From the NCBI RefSeq assembly GCF_900177675.1, contig NZ_FXWM01000001.1, forward strand, positions 1,869,001 through 1,933,000: DNA of 64,000 bases, in the 5' to 3' direction. The translations under genes and the position numbers were made by a program. Below are positions 9,299-18,607 of this stretch, piece after piece (within the stretch, counting starts at the first letter, position 1; every line of letters begins with the position of its first letter). The notes below the pieces were generated by a model. It searched no databases. It was not told the origin of the DNA and saw only the letters and a list, made by a program, of their open reading frames with translations. The stretch comes from Bacillus sp. OV166. Lineage in GTDB: Bacteria > Bacillota > Bacilli > Bacillales > Cytobacillaceae.

Positions 9299-10234
9299 AT
9301 GTCGAACTCTAAGGCCTTCGGAGAAGCTGCTATTGATAATGGCGCTGCGAGCTTGCAAGCCAATATAAAAACCTCTGCATGGAAAGACTTTATGGCTCTT
9401 ATCAAAATTGGGATTGTAAATTCCAACCTTATTACCACCTTTACGGGGTTATGGCTTGCGCTTCACTTTTCAGGACAAAGCTTTCTAAACAATTTAGATA
9501 TCGTGTTTTTTACAGTAGCAGGATCTTCACTGATCATTGCAGGCTCATGTGCAATCAATAATTATGTTGATCGTGACATTGACCATTTAATGGAAAGAAC
9601 AAAAGAAAGACCTACTGTAACCGGGAAAGTAGTTCCGATAAAAGTTCTCGTATTAGGTATTTTACTTATTGGACTGGGAACACTGTCTTTATTCTTTACT
9701 ACGATGACTGCAACAGTAATTGGACTGCTTGGAGTTTTTAGCTATGTTTTCCTGTACACATTATGGTCAAAGCGGCAATTGGTGTCCAACACTATTATTG
9801 GGAGCATATCAGGAGCAGTTCCACCACTAATCGGATGGGCAGCAGTAGATGCTAATCTCGATATTATGGCATGGTCATTGTTTGTGCTAATGTTTGTTTG
9901 GCAGCCTCCGCATTTTTATGCGCTTGCGATGAGAAGGGTTAAAGAATATAAAGCAGCTGGGATCCCAATGTTACCAGTAGTGAAAGGTTTTAAAACCACA
10001 AAAATTCACATCATCCTTTGGGTTGCAGCACTTCAGCCAATCCCATTTTTTCTTACCAAATTAGGAATCCCATTTCTAATACTTGCTATCGTACTAAATA
10101 TCGGATGGCTTGCATTAGGGATTTATGGATATAGAATCAAAGATGACATAAAGTGGGCAAAACTAATGTTTGTTTACTCTTTGCAATATTTAACTATTAT
10201 TTTTGTAGCAATGGTTATAGTTACATTAATTTAG
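9299..10234 (+). CDS. ctaB: Protohaem IX farnesyltransferase (haem O synthase) CtaB
   Basis: A 311-residue UbiA-superfamily prenyltransferase with about nine membrane segments; it attaches a farnesyl group to protohaem to make haem O, the substrate of CtaA. The aspartate-rich motif [15 protein letters not shown] near residue 85 binds the prenyl diphosphate, and a second conserved region lies near YTLWSKR. The ATG at 9299 follows AGGAGGA at a good distance; an upstream in-frame start at 9269 lacks a ribosome binding site and would read through this one. It heads the ctaBCDEF cluster, with a 111-bp gap before ctaC. Confidence 0.97.
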   Translation: MSNSKAFGEAAIDNGAASLQANIKTSAWKDFMALIKIGIVNSNLITTFTGLWLALHFSGQSFLNNLDIVFFTVAGSSLIIAGSCAINNYVDRDIDHLMERTKERPTVTGKVVPIKVLVLGILLIGLGTLSLFFTTMTATVIGLLGVFSYVFLYTLWSKRQLVSNTIIGSISGAVPPLIGWAAVDANLDIMAWSLFVLMFVWQPPHFYALAMRRVKEYKAAGIPMLPVVKGFKTTKIHIILWVAALQPIPFFLTKLGIPFLILAIVLNIGWLALGIYGYRIKDDIKWAKLMFVYSLQYLTIIFVAMVIVTLI

Positions 10235-10345
10235 TTTTGCATATGATTGTTTCTTGCTTAAATGGAAGCAATCATACTACATACTTCTTTGATCAACCAA
10301 ATGTTTTAAATAATTTTATTAGTGAAAGAGGGGTTTGATTAAGCT

Positions 10346-11404
10346 ATGAAAAGGCTTGCAAAGTGGCGTTTAATCTCGTTATTTGCGATTTTAGCGCTTG
10401 TACTCTCCGGATGTGGCGAACCGTTCCTTTCCACGTTAAGTCCTGCCGGTGAAGTTGCGGAAACGCAATATGATTTAATGAAGTTAAGTACTTTAATCAT
10501 GGTTGGGGTTATTGTTATTGTTGCGATTATTTTCGTTTTGATTTTGGTTCGTTTTAAAAGAAGGGATGACAGAATACCAAAACAAGTAGAAGGAAGTCAC
10601 AAATTAGAAATTATTTGGACTGTTGTGCCGATTCTTTTACTATTAATTCTTGCTGTTCCGACTGTGGCCGCAACATTTAAACTTGCAGATGTATCTCCAA
10701 TGGACAAGAAAAATACAAAGGCACTTGTAATTAATGTTCGGTCACACTTATATTGGTGGGACTTTGAATATCCAGGTAAAAAGATTGTTACAAGCCAGGA
10801 ACTTGTTGTTCCTACAAATGAAAAGGTATATTTTAACTTGAAGTCATCTGATGTGAAACACTCATTTTGGATTCCAGCAGTGGGTGGAAAGTTAGATACT
10901 AATACTGAGAATATTAATAAATTCTGGTTAGAGTTTGACGATAAAAAAGCAAACGAAGCAGGAAATCTTTTCTATGGAAAATGTGCAGAACTTTGTGGTC
11001 CATCCCATGCTTTAATGGATTTTAAAGTAAAAGCTATTAGCCGGGACAAATTTGACGCTTGGGTAACTTCGATGCAGAATGTTAAAAAACCACAAAAAGC
11101 CCAGACAGCTTCTGCGGCACAAGGGCAAGAACTATTTAATAAAAGCTGTATTGGCTGTCATGCTGTAACACCATCAAACAAAATGCCTGAAACAGCACGT
11201 CTAGCACCAAACTTATCAAACTTTGGTGAACGATCTCGTGTAGCCGGTGTTTTGGATCATAATAAAGAAGAGTTAAAAAATTGGATTCGTAATCCAGAAA
11301 CATACAAACCAGGTAACATGATGACAGGAAAATACCCGGAAATGTCTGAAAAACAGCTAGATGCTTTAGCAGACTATTTAATGGGCTTAAAGGCCCAGCA
11401 ATAA
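10346..11404 (+). CDS. ctaC: Cytochrome caa3 oxidase subunit II with fused cytochrome c
   Basis: A 352-residue lipoprotein (lipobox LSGC, C23) with two membrane segments, an external cupredoxin domain carrying the CuA site (H172, C213, E215, C217, H221, M224) and a C-terminal cytochrome c domain with the haem-binding CIGCH at 268-272 and a likely methionine ligand at M325/M326. The fused haem c is what makes this a caa3 rather than a quinol oxidase. It receives electrons from cytochrome c and passes them to subunit I. It is followed after 31 bp by ctaD, with which it forms an operon. Confidence 0.98.
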   Translation: MKRLAKWRLISLFAILALVLSGCGEPFLSTLSPAGEVAETQYDLMKLSTLIMVGVIVIVAIIFVLILVRFKRRDDRIPKQVEGSHKLEIIWTVVPILLLLILAVPTVAATFKLADVSPMDKKNTKALVINVRSHLYWWDFEYPGKKIVTSQELVVPTNEKVYFNLKSSDVKHSFWIPAVGGKLDTNTENINKFWLEFDDKKANEAGNLFYGKCAELCGPSHALMDFKVKAISRDKFDAWVTSMQNVKKPQKAQTASAAQGQELFNKSCIGCHAVTPSNKMPETARLAPNLSNFGERSRVAGVLDHNKEELKNWIRNPETYKPGNMMTGKYPEMSEKQLDALADYLMGLKAQQ

Positions 11405-11435
11405 ATGGGGAATTGGTTGAAAGGGAGGTAAAATT

Positions 11436-13307
11436 GTGAGTACCTATGCTCAAAAAAAGGGATTTGGCGCAACTTTATGGGACTTTTTAACAACTGTTGA
11501 CCATAAAAAAATTGCCATCCTATATCTCATTGCAGGTGGATTTTTCTTCTTAGTGGGCGGACTTGAAGCAGTATTTATCCGTATCCAACTTGCAGTGCCT
11601 AATAATGATTTTGTGAGTGCCGGATTATTTAATGAAATTATAACAATGCACGGAACAACAATGATTTTCTTAGCTGCGATGCCGCTGGTTTTCGCTTTTA
11701 TGAATGCAGTAATGCCATTACAGATTGGAGCACGCGATGTAGCGTTTCCATTTGTGAATGCATTAGGATTTTGGTTGTTCTTTTTTGGAGGAATATTCCT
11801 AAACCTCTCTTGGTTCTTAGGAGGAGCACCTGATGCAGGATGGACATCTTACGCGTCACTTGCACTTCATTCACAAGGACATGGTGTAGACTTTTATATC
11901 TTAGGTTTACAGATATCTGGTATTGGAACCTTGATTGGTGGTATTAATTTCCTAGTCACTATCATTAACATGCGTGCACCAGGTATGACCTATATGAGAA
12001 TGCCGTTGTTTACTTGGACAACTTTTGTCACTTCAGCACTCATTTTGTTTGCATTTCCTCCATTAACAGTTGGTTTAGTTTTAATGATGTTTGACCGTTT
12101 GTTTGGAGCGAATTTCTTTGATGCTACTATGGGTGGAAATACAATTATTTGGGAACATCTTTTCTGGATTTTCGGTCACCCAGAAGTATATATTTTAATA
12201 CTTCCTGCTTTCGGGATTTTCTCAGAGATTTTTCCGATTTTCTCAAGAAAGCGTTTATTTGGATACTCTTCCATGGTATTTGCAACTGTATTAATCGGTT
12301 TCTTAGGCTTCATGGTATGGGCTCACCATATGTTTACAACAGGTTTAGGTCCTGTTGCAAATGCCATTTTCGCAGTTGCTACAATGGCGATTGGTGTACC
12401 GACCGGAATTAAAATTTTTAACTGGCTTTTAACAATGTGGGGAGGAAGTGTAAAATTTACTACTCCGATGCATTGGGCAATGGCGTTTATTCCATCATTT
12501 CTTGCTGGTGGGGTAACAGGGGTAATGCTTGCCTCCGCAGCAGCCGACTATCAATATCATGATACTTATTTCGTTGTTGCACATTTCCATTACGTAATTG
12601 TGGGTGGTGTGGTATTTGCAGTCTTTGCAGGTACACATCTATATTGGCCAAAAATGTTTGGAACAATGTTGAATGAAGTTTTAGGTAAAATTACTTTCTG
12701 GTTGTTCTTCATCGGGTTCCACTTAACATTCTTTATCCAACATTTCTTAGGTTTATGGGGAATGCCGCGACGCGTTTTCACATACCTTCCTGGTCAAGGA
12801 TTTGACACTGCTAACATGGTTAGTTCTATAGGTGCTGCGTTTATGGGCTTAGGTGTTATCGTAATGTTATATAACATCATTATGACTTCTGTGAAAAATG
12901 TCAAAGTTGGAAATGATCCATGGGGAGACGGAAGAACACTTGAATGGGCAATCCCTTCTCCACCACCGTTTTATAATTTTAAGCAACTTCCACTCGTTCG
13001 CGGTTTAGATGCTTACTGGTTAGAAAAAATGGATGGTAAAAAAGGGATGACTCCGGCAGAGCCGCTTGGTGATATTCATATGCCAAATTCATCATTTTTA
13101 CCGTTTATGATGGCACTAGGATTATTCATTGCAGCCTTTGGTGCAATGTACCATGTGAATGATAAGGCTTGGGCTTTACCAGTATTGATCATCGGATTAT
13201 TAGTAACCTTTGGCTCCATGTTCTTACGTTCAGTGAAGGATGATCATGGATTCCATATTCATAAAGAGGATTTAATCGATGAGGATGATAAGGGGGTTAA
13301 GGCATAA
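11436..13307 (+). CDS. ctaD: Cytochrome c oxidase subunit I
   Basis: A 623-residue haem-copper oxidase subunit I, type A1. Haem a ligand H72 lies in MHGTTMIF. The CuB/haem a3 site is visible in FGHPEVYI and in the histidine pair of AHFHYVI, with the WAHHMF motif between. It has the C-terminal extension typical of Bacillus caa3 enzymes. It reduces oxygen to water and pumps protons across the cytoplasmic membrane. The start is a GTG, 7 nt after GGGAGG. Its stop overlaps the ATG of ctaE by one base (TAATG), indicating coupled translation. Confidence 0.98.
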   Translation: MSTYAQKKGFGATLWDFLTTVDHKKIAILYLIAGGFFFLVGGLEAVFIRIQLAVPNNDFVSAGLFNEIITMHGTTMIFLAAMPLVFAFMNAVMPLQIGARDVAFPFVNALGFWLFFFGGIFLNLSWFLGGAPDAGWTSYASLALHSQGHGVDFYILGLQISGIGTLIGGINFLVTIINMRAPGMTYMRMPLFTWTTFVTSALILFAFPPLTVGLVLMMFDRLFGANFFDATMGGNTIIWEHLFWIFGHPEVYILILPAFGIFSEIFPIFSRKRLFGYSSMVFATVLIGFLGFMVWAHHMFTTGLGPVANAIFAVATMAIGVPTGIKIFNWLLTMWGGSVKFTTPMHWAMAFIPSFLAGGVTGVMLASAAADYQYHDTYFVVAHFHYVIVGGVVFAVFAGTHLYWPKMFGTMLNEVLGKITFWLFFIGFHLTFFIQHFLGLWGMPRRVFTYLPGQGFDTANMVSSIGAAFMGLGVIVMLYNIIMTSVKNVKVGNDPWGDGRTLEWAIPSPPPFYNFKQLPLVRGLDAYWLEKMDGKKGMTPAEPLGDIHMPNSSFLPFMMALGLFIAAFGAMYHVNDKAWALPVLIIGLLVTFGSMFLRSVKDDHGFHIHKEDLIDEDDKGVKA

Positions 13308-13933
13308 TGCACGCAGATGAAAAATTTACTTATGAAACATGGCCTGCTGCGCCGGAAAAATCAACCCTTGAATCAAAAAATAAATTCTTAGGTTTTTGGT
13401 TTTTCTTAGGGGGAGAGACGGTTCTTTTTGCCTCCCTATTTGCCACTTACCTTGCATTGAAGGATAAAGTTCCTGATTCAAGTCACCATCTAGCTAAGGA
13501 TTTATTTGAATTACCATTAACATTTGTAGCGACAATGCTCCTTTTAACGAGTTCATTAACAAGTGTTTACGCAATGTACCACATGAAGAACTTTGCCTTC
13601 AAAAAAATGATGGTCTGGCTCGGTCTTACTGCTCTATTAGGTGCAGGTTTCTTAGGACTTGAGGTTTACGAGTTTTCCCATTATGTTCATGAAGGACATA
13701 CATTTACAAGCAGTGCTTTCGGATCTGCCTTCTACGCACTAGTTGGTTTTCATGGAGGCCACGTTGCATTTGGTTTACTTTGGTGTTTAACATTAATGTT
13801 TAGAAATTCCAAACGAGGCTTAGACCTTTACAACGCTCCAAAATTCTATGTATTTAGTTTATACTGGCATTTTATCGATGTTGTTTGGGTATTTATCTTT
13901 ACAGTAGTATATTTAATGGGAATGGTGGGATAA
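13307..13933 (+). CDS. ctaE: Cytochrome c oxidase subunit III
   Basis: A 208-residue five-helix subunit III, as usual for bacterial caa3 enzymes that lack the first two helices. Conserved features are FLGFWFFLGGET near the first helix, GFHGGHVAFG near residue 147 and the C-terminal YWHFIDVVWVFIF. It stabilises subunit I during turnover. Start overlaps the ctaD stop by one base; ctaF follows 4 bp after its stop. Confidence 0.97.
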   Translation: MHADEKFTYETWPAAPEKSTLESKNKFLGFWFFLGGETVLFASLFATYLALKDKVPDSSHHLAKDLFELPLTFVATMLLLTSSLTSVYAMYHMKNFAFKKMMVWLGLTALLGAGFLGLEVYEFSHYVHEGHTFTSSAFGSAFYALVGFHGGHVAFGLLWCLTLMFRNSKRGLDLYNAPKFYVFSLYWHFIDVVWVFIFTVVYLMGMVG

Positions 13934-13937
13934 ACTG

Positions 13938-14273
13938 ATGGCTAATCAACAACTAAATTCAGGTAACCCAAGAGTTGACATTGAATATCGTCGCAAGAAA
14001 AATGCAGAAGAGATGAGATATCAACTGGTTTCTTTTGCATTGATGATTTTTTTAACTCTCATTGCGTTTGCGGCCGTAGCTATTAAAGGGTTTACTGCAT
14101 GGTTTACTGTTCCATTTATCATCCTTTTAGCAGTGGTCCAAGTAATATTCCAACTATATTATTTCATGCATATGAGTCATAAAGGTCATGAAGCTCCATC
14201 ATTATTTCTTTACTCTGGAGTATTGGTAGGAGCAATAACCCTCCTTGCCTTTACTACAATTATTTGGTGGTAA
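13938..14273 (+). CDS. ctaF: Cytochrome c oxidase subunit IV
   Basis: A 111-residue small membrane protein with three hydrophobic segments and the COX4_pro/CyoD-like motif QVIFQLYYFMHM with nearby HKGHE. It is the last structural gene of the ctaCDEF set and is followed by a strong terminator, which ends the operon before ctaG. Confidence 0.93.
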   Translation: MANQQLNSGNPRVDIEYRRKKNAEEMRYQLVSFALMIFLTLIAFAAVAIKGFTAWFTVPFIILLAVVQVIFQLYYFMHMSHKGHEAPSLFLYSGVLVGAITLLAFTTIIWW

Positions 14274-14278
14274 TATGT

Positions 14279-14319
14279 TCAAAAAAGAAAATCGGCTTAT
14301 GGCCGATTTTCTTTTTTGA
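14279..14319 (+). terminator. Terminator of the ctaBCDEF operon
   Basis: A perfect 18-bp stem (TCAAAAAAGAAAATCGGC and complement) with a 5-nt loop. Confidence 0.92.
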
Positions 14320-14415
14320 CCTATCTAAGGGTTGTTTCCATTTTCTTTGCTTTTCGTTTTGGCCAAGGGTATAATTTAGCCAATAATACTTTTAAATCTT
14401 AATGAGGTGATTTGG

Positions 14416-15321
14416 GTGCTTGCATTAGATATATTCGGTTTTAAAGCACTTTGGAGCCCGTATTTTTTACTAATCTTGATAGTCATAACTGTAGGGTATT
14501 TTGTCCTTACCACAAAATACAGAAGTTTGTTTCCAGATAGTGAACCATTAAAGAAAACACAAAGTGCTTTGTTTATTTTATCGATGGTTCTCCTTTATGC
14601 CATTAAAGGATCTCCTATTGATTTATTAGCACACCTAATGTTTTGGGTCCATATGATTCAAATGGCTGCTTTAGTTTTAGTCGTTCCACCTATTTTTATC
14701 ATAAGTATCCCTAACTGGGTTTGGAGAAAATTTTTTAGTATCGGAGCAATTAATTCCGTATTTACTTTATTAACAAAGCCACTTATTGCATTGGTAGTCT
14801 TTAATGGATTATTTTCCTTTTATCATGTACCTATTATTTTCGATCATGTTATGCAAAATGGGTGGATGCATGCTGGATACTCTATCCTTTTATTTGTTGT
14901 AGCAACCTTTATGTGGTGGCCTTTACTTAATCAGCTCCCAGAACATCAGACCTTAAGCGGACTGAAAAAGGTTGGTTATATTTTTGCGGATGGTATTCTG
15001 TTAACACCAGCTTGTGCCTTAATCATTTTTGCAGATACACCTATGTATGCAACCTATTCTGATCCCCATGTTTGGGGACAAGTGATGAGCCTATGTGTTG
15101 GACCAGCTAACTTCGATAGCTTAAATTTGAGTGGTCCACAACTTTTTAGTTCGATGTCATTAATACATGATCAGCAGCTTGGTGGAGTTTTAATGAAAAT
15201 TATTCAAGAAATTATATATGGTGTCATTCTTGGTCATGTTTTCTTCGAATGGTATCGTAAAGATCAATCAGACACTGAAAAGGAAATGAAGCAACCATTA
15301 AATCCGTTGCTCATTAAATAA
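14416..15321 (+). CDS. ctaG: Cytochrome c oxidase assembly factor CtaG (caa3 type)
   Basis: A 301-residue protein with about seven membrane segments of the caa3_CtaG family, needed for formation of active caa3 oxidase in B. subtilis, probably at the copper-insertion step. Conserved residues include HLMFWVHMIQM near 75-85 and the C-terminal DQQLGGVLMKI. I place the start at the GTG at 14416, 5 nt after GAGGTGA; the in-frame GTG at 14407 lies inside that ribosome binding site. It has its own terminator and follows the ctaF terminator, so it probably has its own promoter. Confidence 0.93.
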   Translation: MLALDIFGFKALWSPYFLLILIVITVGYFVLTTKYRSLFPDSEPLKKTQSALFILSMVLLYAIKGSPIDLLAHLMFWVHMIQMAALVLVVPPIFIISIPNWVWRKFFSIGAINSVFTLLTKPLIALVVFNGLFSFYHVPIIFDHVMQNGWMHAGYSILLFVVATFMWWPLLNQLPEHQTLSGLKKVGYIFADGILLTPACALIIFADTPMYATYSDPHVWGQVMSLCVGPANFDSLNLSGPQLFSSMSLIHDQQLGGVLMKIIQEIIYGVILGHVFFEWYRKDQSDTEKEMKQPLNPLLIK

Positions 15322-15347
15322 TCTCCCATACTCCTGGGAGATTTTTT
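15321..15347 (+). terminator. Terminator of ctaG
   Basis: ATCTCCCA pairs with TGGGAGAT over a 6-nt loop and is followed by a T7 tract. Confidence 0.88.
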
Positions 15348-15441
15348 TACTGATAAGCCGTAATTTCTTGGGTATCGTTTGAAAAATAAGGATCGTTGAA
15401 CTACTATTATTGTAGAATAAAAGAAAAGAGAGGACGCCTAT

Positions 15442-15906
15442 ATGAATTCCTTACCGATTTTACCTACTATTAGTACCTCATTTATTGTATTAAGTGCTAT
15501 AACTGTTGCTATTGGATGGTGGCAAATTAAGCAAAGACATATTGAGGCCCACAAAAAGACAATGTTTTTGGCTGCTATTTTTGCTGTAATCTTTTTTGTT
15601 ATCTATGCTTCTAGAACCCTCTTTATTGGGAATACTTCGTTTGGTGGGCCAGATAATATTAAAATTTATTATACAATATTTTTAATCTTCCATATTACAC
15701 TTGCGACGACTGGAGCTGTATTCGGGATAGTCTCTATCATGACAGGATACAAAAACAAACTTTCTATCCATCGTAAGCTGGGCCCGATAACTAGTTTCAT
15801 TTGGTTTTTTACTGCGATCACGGGTGTTGCCGTATACTTATTGCTTTATGTATTTTATCGAGGCGGGCAGACAACATCTTTGCTAAAAGCAATACTTGGA
15901 CTGTAA
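15442..15906 (+). CDS. DUF420 membrane protein (CtaM/YozB-like)
   Basis: A 154-residue protein with four membrane segments of the DUF420 family (B. subtilis YozB). Conserved histidines sit in KQRHIEAHKKTM, LIFHITLA and SIHRKLG. The S. aureus member, CtaM, is required for assembly of the haem A-containing aa3 oxidase (established), and the position just after ctaG supports a similar assembly role here (inference). It has its own RBS (AGAGAGGA) and terminator. Confidence 0.88.
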   Translation: MNSLPILPTISTSFIVLSAITVAIGWWQIKQRHIEAHKKTMFLAAIFAVIFFVIYASRTLFIGNTSFGGPDNIKIYYTIFLIFHITLATTGAVFGIVSIMTGYKNKLSIHRKLGPITSFIWFFTAITGVAVYLLLYVFYRGGQTTSLLKAILGL

Positions 15907-15928
15907 AAATTTATCGCTTCCTAATAAT

Positions 15929-15960
15929 AAAAAGACGCATGAGAACCATGCGTCTTTTTT
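15929..15960. terminator. Bidirectional terminator between DUF420 gene and ylbA
   Basis: A perfect 13-bp stem (AAAAAGACGCATG and complement) with a 5-nt loop, between convergent genes. Confidence 0.92.
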
Positions 15961-15963
15961 CGA

Positions 15964-16323
15964 TTATAATGCAAACTTACTTACTTCTGCCTTAACTTCA
16001 TCGAGAATTTTTTTACATTGATTCACAAGAGAGGTTGGGAAGCTTTCGCCTTCACCATATTCTACACCATGCGGGTAATAATGTTTGCCTAAAAGCGGTG
16101 TCATTAATTGAATAGTTGCTTTATCAGCGCCAATATCGCCCTCAACCGCATGACCACGTACACGCAAGTAAAATACCTCTTCTTTTAATTCAAACTTGCG
16201 GTCGTATGTAACTCGTTCGTAGTCCCATTGTCCTTCGCGAACTAAACCGTGATCTAGCATTACTTCATCTAAACGGTTTAAGTCAGCCCTTAACTTTTCA
16301 ATTTCAGTATTCTCGAATTTCAT
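15964..16323 (-). CDS. ylbA: YugN-like family protein (YlbA position)
   Basis: A 119-residue acidic cytosolic protein of the YugN-like family, about which no biochemical function is known to me. It starts with a charged helix (KFENTEIEKLRADLNRLDEV) and continues with a beta-rich part (YDRKFELKEEVFYLRVRGHAVEGDIG). The AGGAGGGA ribosome binding site supports the ATG at 16323. Position between the cta genes and ylbB matches B. subtilis ylbA. It is divergent from ylbB. Confidence 0.75.
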   Translation of the reverse strand: MKFENTEIEKLRADLNRLDEVMLDHGLVREGQWDYERVTYDRKFELKEEVFYLRVRGHAVEGDIGADKATIQLMTPLLGKHYYPHGVEYGEGESFPTSLVNQCKKILDEVKAEVSKFAL

Positions 16324-16443
16324 AATGAATCCCTCCTAAAAACAATACCATTGCCCCTATGTTTCCTATTTAAGTAGGAAAGCAATAATAATTCAATTTA
16401 ATAATAGTTGAAAATGTTTCAACTTGCAATGAATACCTTCAGC

Positions 16444-16472
16444 GAATAAAACAATCTTGGTTGGAAACCCTA
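16444..16472 (+). promoter_or_regulatory. Candidate sigma F/G promoter of ylbB
   Basis: GAATA (16444-16448), 14 nt, then GGAAACCCTA (16463-16472), which fits the sigma F -10 pattern GGNRANAHTR at all but one position. The same architecture is seen before sigG and the csfG RNA in this window. The start near 16479 lies 37 nt upstream of ylbB. Confidence 0.5.
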
Positions 16473-16515
16473 AAATAATGGTAAGAGGAATTAAATAAAC
16501 TTTGGGGGCAGCAAA

Positions 16516-16950
16516 ATGGAAAAAATCCGAGATATAATGACTGAAGATGTAGAATGCTGTACGTTACTAGATAATGTTTATGAAGTCGCCTTAAAGATGA
16601 AGCAATTAAATGTTGGGGCTATACCAATTATTGATCAGGAAAAGCTTGTCGGAATGATTACAGACCGAGATATTGTTGTTCGAGGTGTTGCTGAAAAACA
16701 TCCTGGTTCAACAAAAGTAGAAGATATCATGAGTAATAACCTTATTACTGTTACTCCTGATTCTTCCAGTAAAGATGCAGCAAAATTAATGGCAAAGCAT
16801 CAAATCCGACGTTTACCTGTGGTAGAGGAAGGTAAGTTAATAGGAATTGTTTCCCTTGGTGATTTTGCGATCCGCGAATTGACTGACGACCAAGCAAAAG
16901 AGGCATTAACGGAAATATCTGAGCAAAATTATAATGGAGCACAACATTAA
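16516..16950 (+). CDS. ylbB: CBS-domain protein YlbB
   Basis: A 144-residue protein made of two CBS domains in tandem (about 6-60 and 70-125), each with the VGMITDRDIV / IGIVSLGDFA type ending of a Bateman module that binds adenosine nucleotides. No catalytic domain is attached, so it is probably a ligand-sensing regulator; its partner is unknown. A GGGGGC ribosome binding site precedes the ATG. The upstream sigma F-like promoter suggests forespore expression (inference). Confidence 0.85.
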   Translation: MEKIRDIMTEDVECCTLLDNVYEVALKMKQLNVGAIPIIDQEKLVGMITDRDIVVRGVAEKHPGSTKVEDIMSNNLITVTPDSSSKDAAKLMAKHQIRRLPVVEEGKLIGIVSLGDFAIRELTDDQAKEALTEISEQNYNGAQH

Positions 16951-16983
16951 AAATTATTATATAAAAAAATAGTTTTACCTTTA

Positions 16984-17015
16984 GAAAACAGGTACTCATT
17001 GTGCCTGTTTTCTTT
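16984..17015 (+). terminator. Terminator of ylbB
   Basis: GAAAACAGGTAC pairs with GTGCCTGTTTTC (one G-U pair) over a 5-nt loop, then TTTT. Confidence 0.85.
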
Positions 17016-17129
17016 TCATCAGTTCATTTGTCTGACATTTTTGATAATGACTATTACTATTCAAGATATTGATGATATAATAATTTTATCTATATATATA
17101 ATGATACATGAAAGTAATAGAGAGGGTGA

Positions 17130-18209
17130 ATGCCTCTGCGTACACTGACTAGAATTCTTATTCTTTCAGCAGTTTTCTTAACTATCGGTTTTTATGTGAG
17201 TATAAACGAAAATAACGATAGTAATATTTTAATTAAAGAAGATCGTACTTCAGAAATGAAACAACCTATTTCACAAAATCCTGATAATAAGCCAAGTAAA
17301 AAAATAGTCTCGGAAAAACCGAAAGAAGGTTTGGCTTTATTAATTGGGAAAAATGAAGGGGAATTAGAAAAAATGCTTGGTTCACCAGATCGGATCGATG
17401 AGTCAATGTATGGTTACCAGTGGTATATTTATAATCAAGAAGATAAAAAGTATGTCCAAGTGGGTGTTGAAAATAAACGTGTAGTTACGATTTTCGCGAT
17501 AGGCCAAAATCTTGATGTAGCACCTTTTGAAATAGGAGAGCCGGTTGAGGAAATCTTTAATACGCATTATATTGATACAAATATTAAGATTGACTATAAT
17601 GGTAATTCGTATCATTTTGAATTGAATGATGCTGATTTAAATCTACGGCCAATGGTGCAATTGGGTGATGTCTTTGTCCAGCTCTACATAGATAAATTTA
17701 CTGGCAATCTTTCAAGTGTTCGGTTCCTTAATGCAGAAACACTAATTAAACAAAGGCCATATGAACTTGTTTATAGTGGATATTTAATCAAAGCACCTGA
17801 ACCTAGTGAAGAAATGCGGCGTGCCATTGAAGAAGATACAGAACAAGAGATATTTGACCTAACGAATGTCTTAAGAGTAAGACATAATTTAAAGGAATTA
17901 AAATGGGATGAGAATACGGCAGAGGCCGCGTTTGAGCACAGTAAGGATATGTCAGTAAACAACGACTTTTCACATACTTCCAAAAAATTTGGAGATCTTA
18001 CCAAACGATTAAAAACGGCCCATGTGGTTTACCAGGCTGCAGGCGAGAATATTGCGGCAAATTATACAGATGGACCAGCTGTTGTCGAGGGTTGGCTAAA
18101 TAGTAAAGGACACCGTGAGTCACTGTTAAACAAGGAATACTCTCATCTTGGTGTAGGGGTGTTCCAAAAGTACTATACCCAAAACTTTATATCAAAAACA
18201 GAACAATGA
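17130..18209 (+). CDS. ylbC: CAP-domain secreted/anchored protein YlbC
   Basis: A 359-residue protein with an N-terminal hydrophobic signal or anchor (about 7-24), a central CAP-associated domain (about 65-205, beginning IGKNEGELEKMLGSPDRID) and a C-terminal CAP/SCP domain (about 230-355) with LTNVLRVRHNLKEL, the active-site-like histidine in EHSKDM and HTSK, and GENIAANY. CAP domains in Bacillus are extracytoplasmic and often tied to spore or envelope functions; the substrate is unknown. The ATG at 17130 is the first possible start because TGA precedes it, but the ribosome binding site (GAGGGTGA) is unusually close. Confidence 0.88.
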   Translation: MPLRTLTRILILSAVFLTIGFYVSINENNDSNILIKEDRTSEMKQPISQNPDNKPSKKIVSEKPKEGLALLIGKNEGELEKMLGSPDRIDESMYGYQWYIYNQEDKKYVQVGVENKRVVTIFAIGQNLDVAPFEIGEPVEEIFNTHYIDTNIKIDYNGNSYHFELNDADLNLRPMVQLGDVFVQLYIDKFTGNLSSVRFLNAETLIKQRPYELVYSGYLIKAPEPSEEMRRAIEEDTEQEIFDLTNVLRVRHNLKELKWDENTAEAAFEHSKDMSVNNDFSHTSKKFGDLTKRLKTAHVVYQAAGENIAANYTDGPAVVEGWLNSKGHRESLLNKEYSHLGVGVFQKYYTQNFISKTEQ

Positions 18210-18239
18210 AAAAGGTGACGAATATGTCACCTTTTTTCA
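18207..18239. terminator. Bidirectional terminator after ylbC
   Basis: AAAAAGGTGAC pairs with GTCACCTTTTT across a 6-nt loop, between the convergent ylbC and the small membrane gene. It overlaps the 3' end of the latter. Confidence 0.88.
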
Positions 18240-18586
18240 ATCTTATATTGATTAAATATAAATCTGTTTTGCTCCCATTTCCCGTATAATCGGATCACAT
18301 CCCCCACATTAAAAGACACTTTATTGAAATTGTTAGTAATGGGTGTGATCTTTTGGGCGGTGACTATTTTTGTTTCTGTTTGTAGTTTTAAGGACTGAAC
18401 ATAAATGTAGCGATGATAATAAAACCGTTGCTTTTCTTCGACAATACTTTTAATTTCACCTGTTATGATTGCTTCTTGCTGTACTTGGCAAGTATCAAGC
18501 CACTTTGTATCGTGCTCCTTCATCTCTTTTTTTGTAAGCCAAAAAAAGTAAAGGCAAATAATTGGGATTACGATGGCGGTGACCAT
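18227..18586 (-). CDS. Small membrane-anchored hypothetical protein
   Basis: A 119-residue protein I do not recognise. Residues 2-17 form one membrane segment (VTAIVIPIICLYFFWL), followed by a charged linker and a beta-rich C-terminal part of about 75 residues ending in GDVIRLYGKWEQNRFIFNQY, which resembles a small OB-like barrel. A strong ribosome binding site (GGAGGTGTGATC) supports the ATG. It lies 21 bp downstream of the thioesterase gene on the same strand, so the two are probably cotranscribed. Confidence 0.7.
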   Translation of the reverse strand: MVTAIVIPIICLYFFWLTKKEMKEHDTKWLDTCQVQQEAIITGEIKSIVEEKQRFYYHRYIYVQSLKLQTETKIVTAQKITPITNNFNKVSFNVGDVIRLYGKWEQNRFIFNQYKIEKR

Positions 18587-18607
18587 TATTGATCACACCT
18601 CCGCTTA

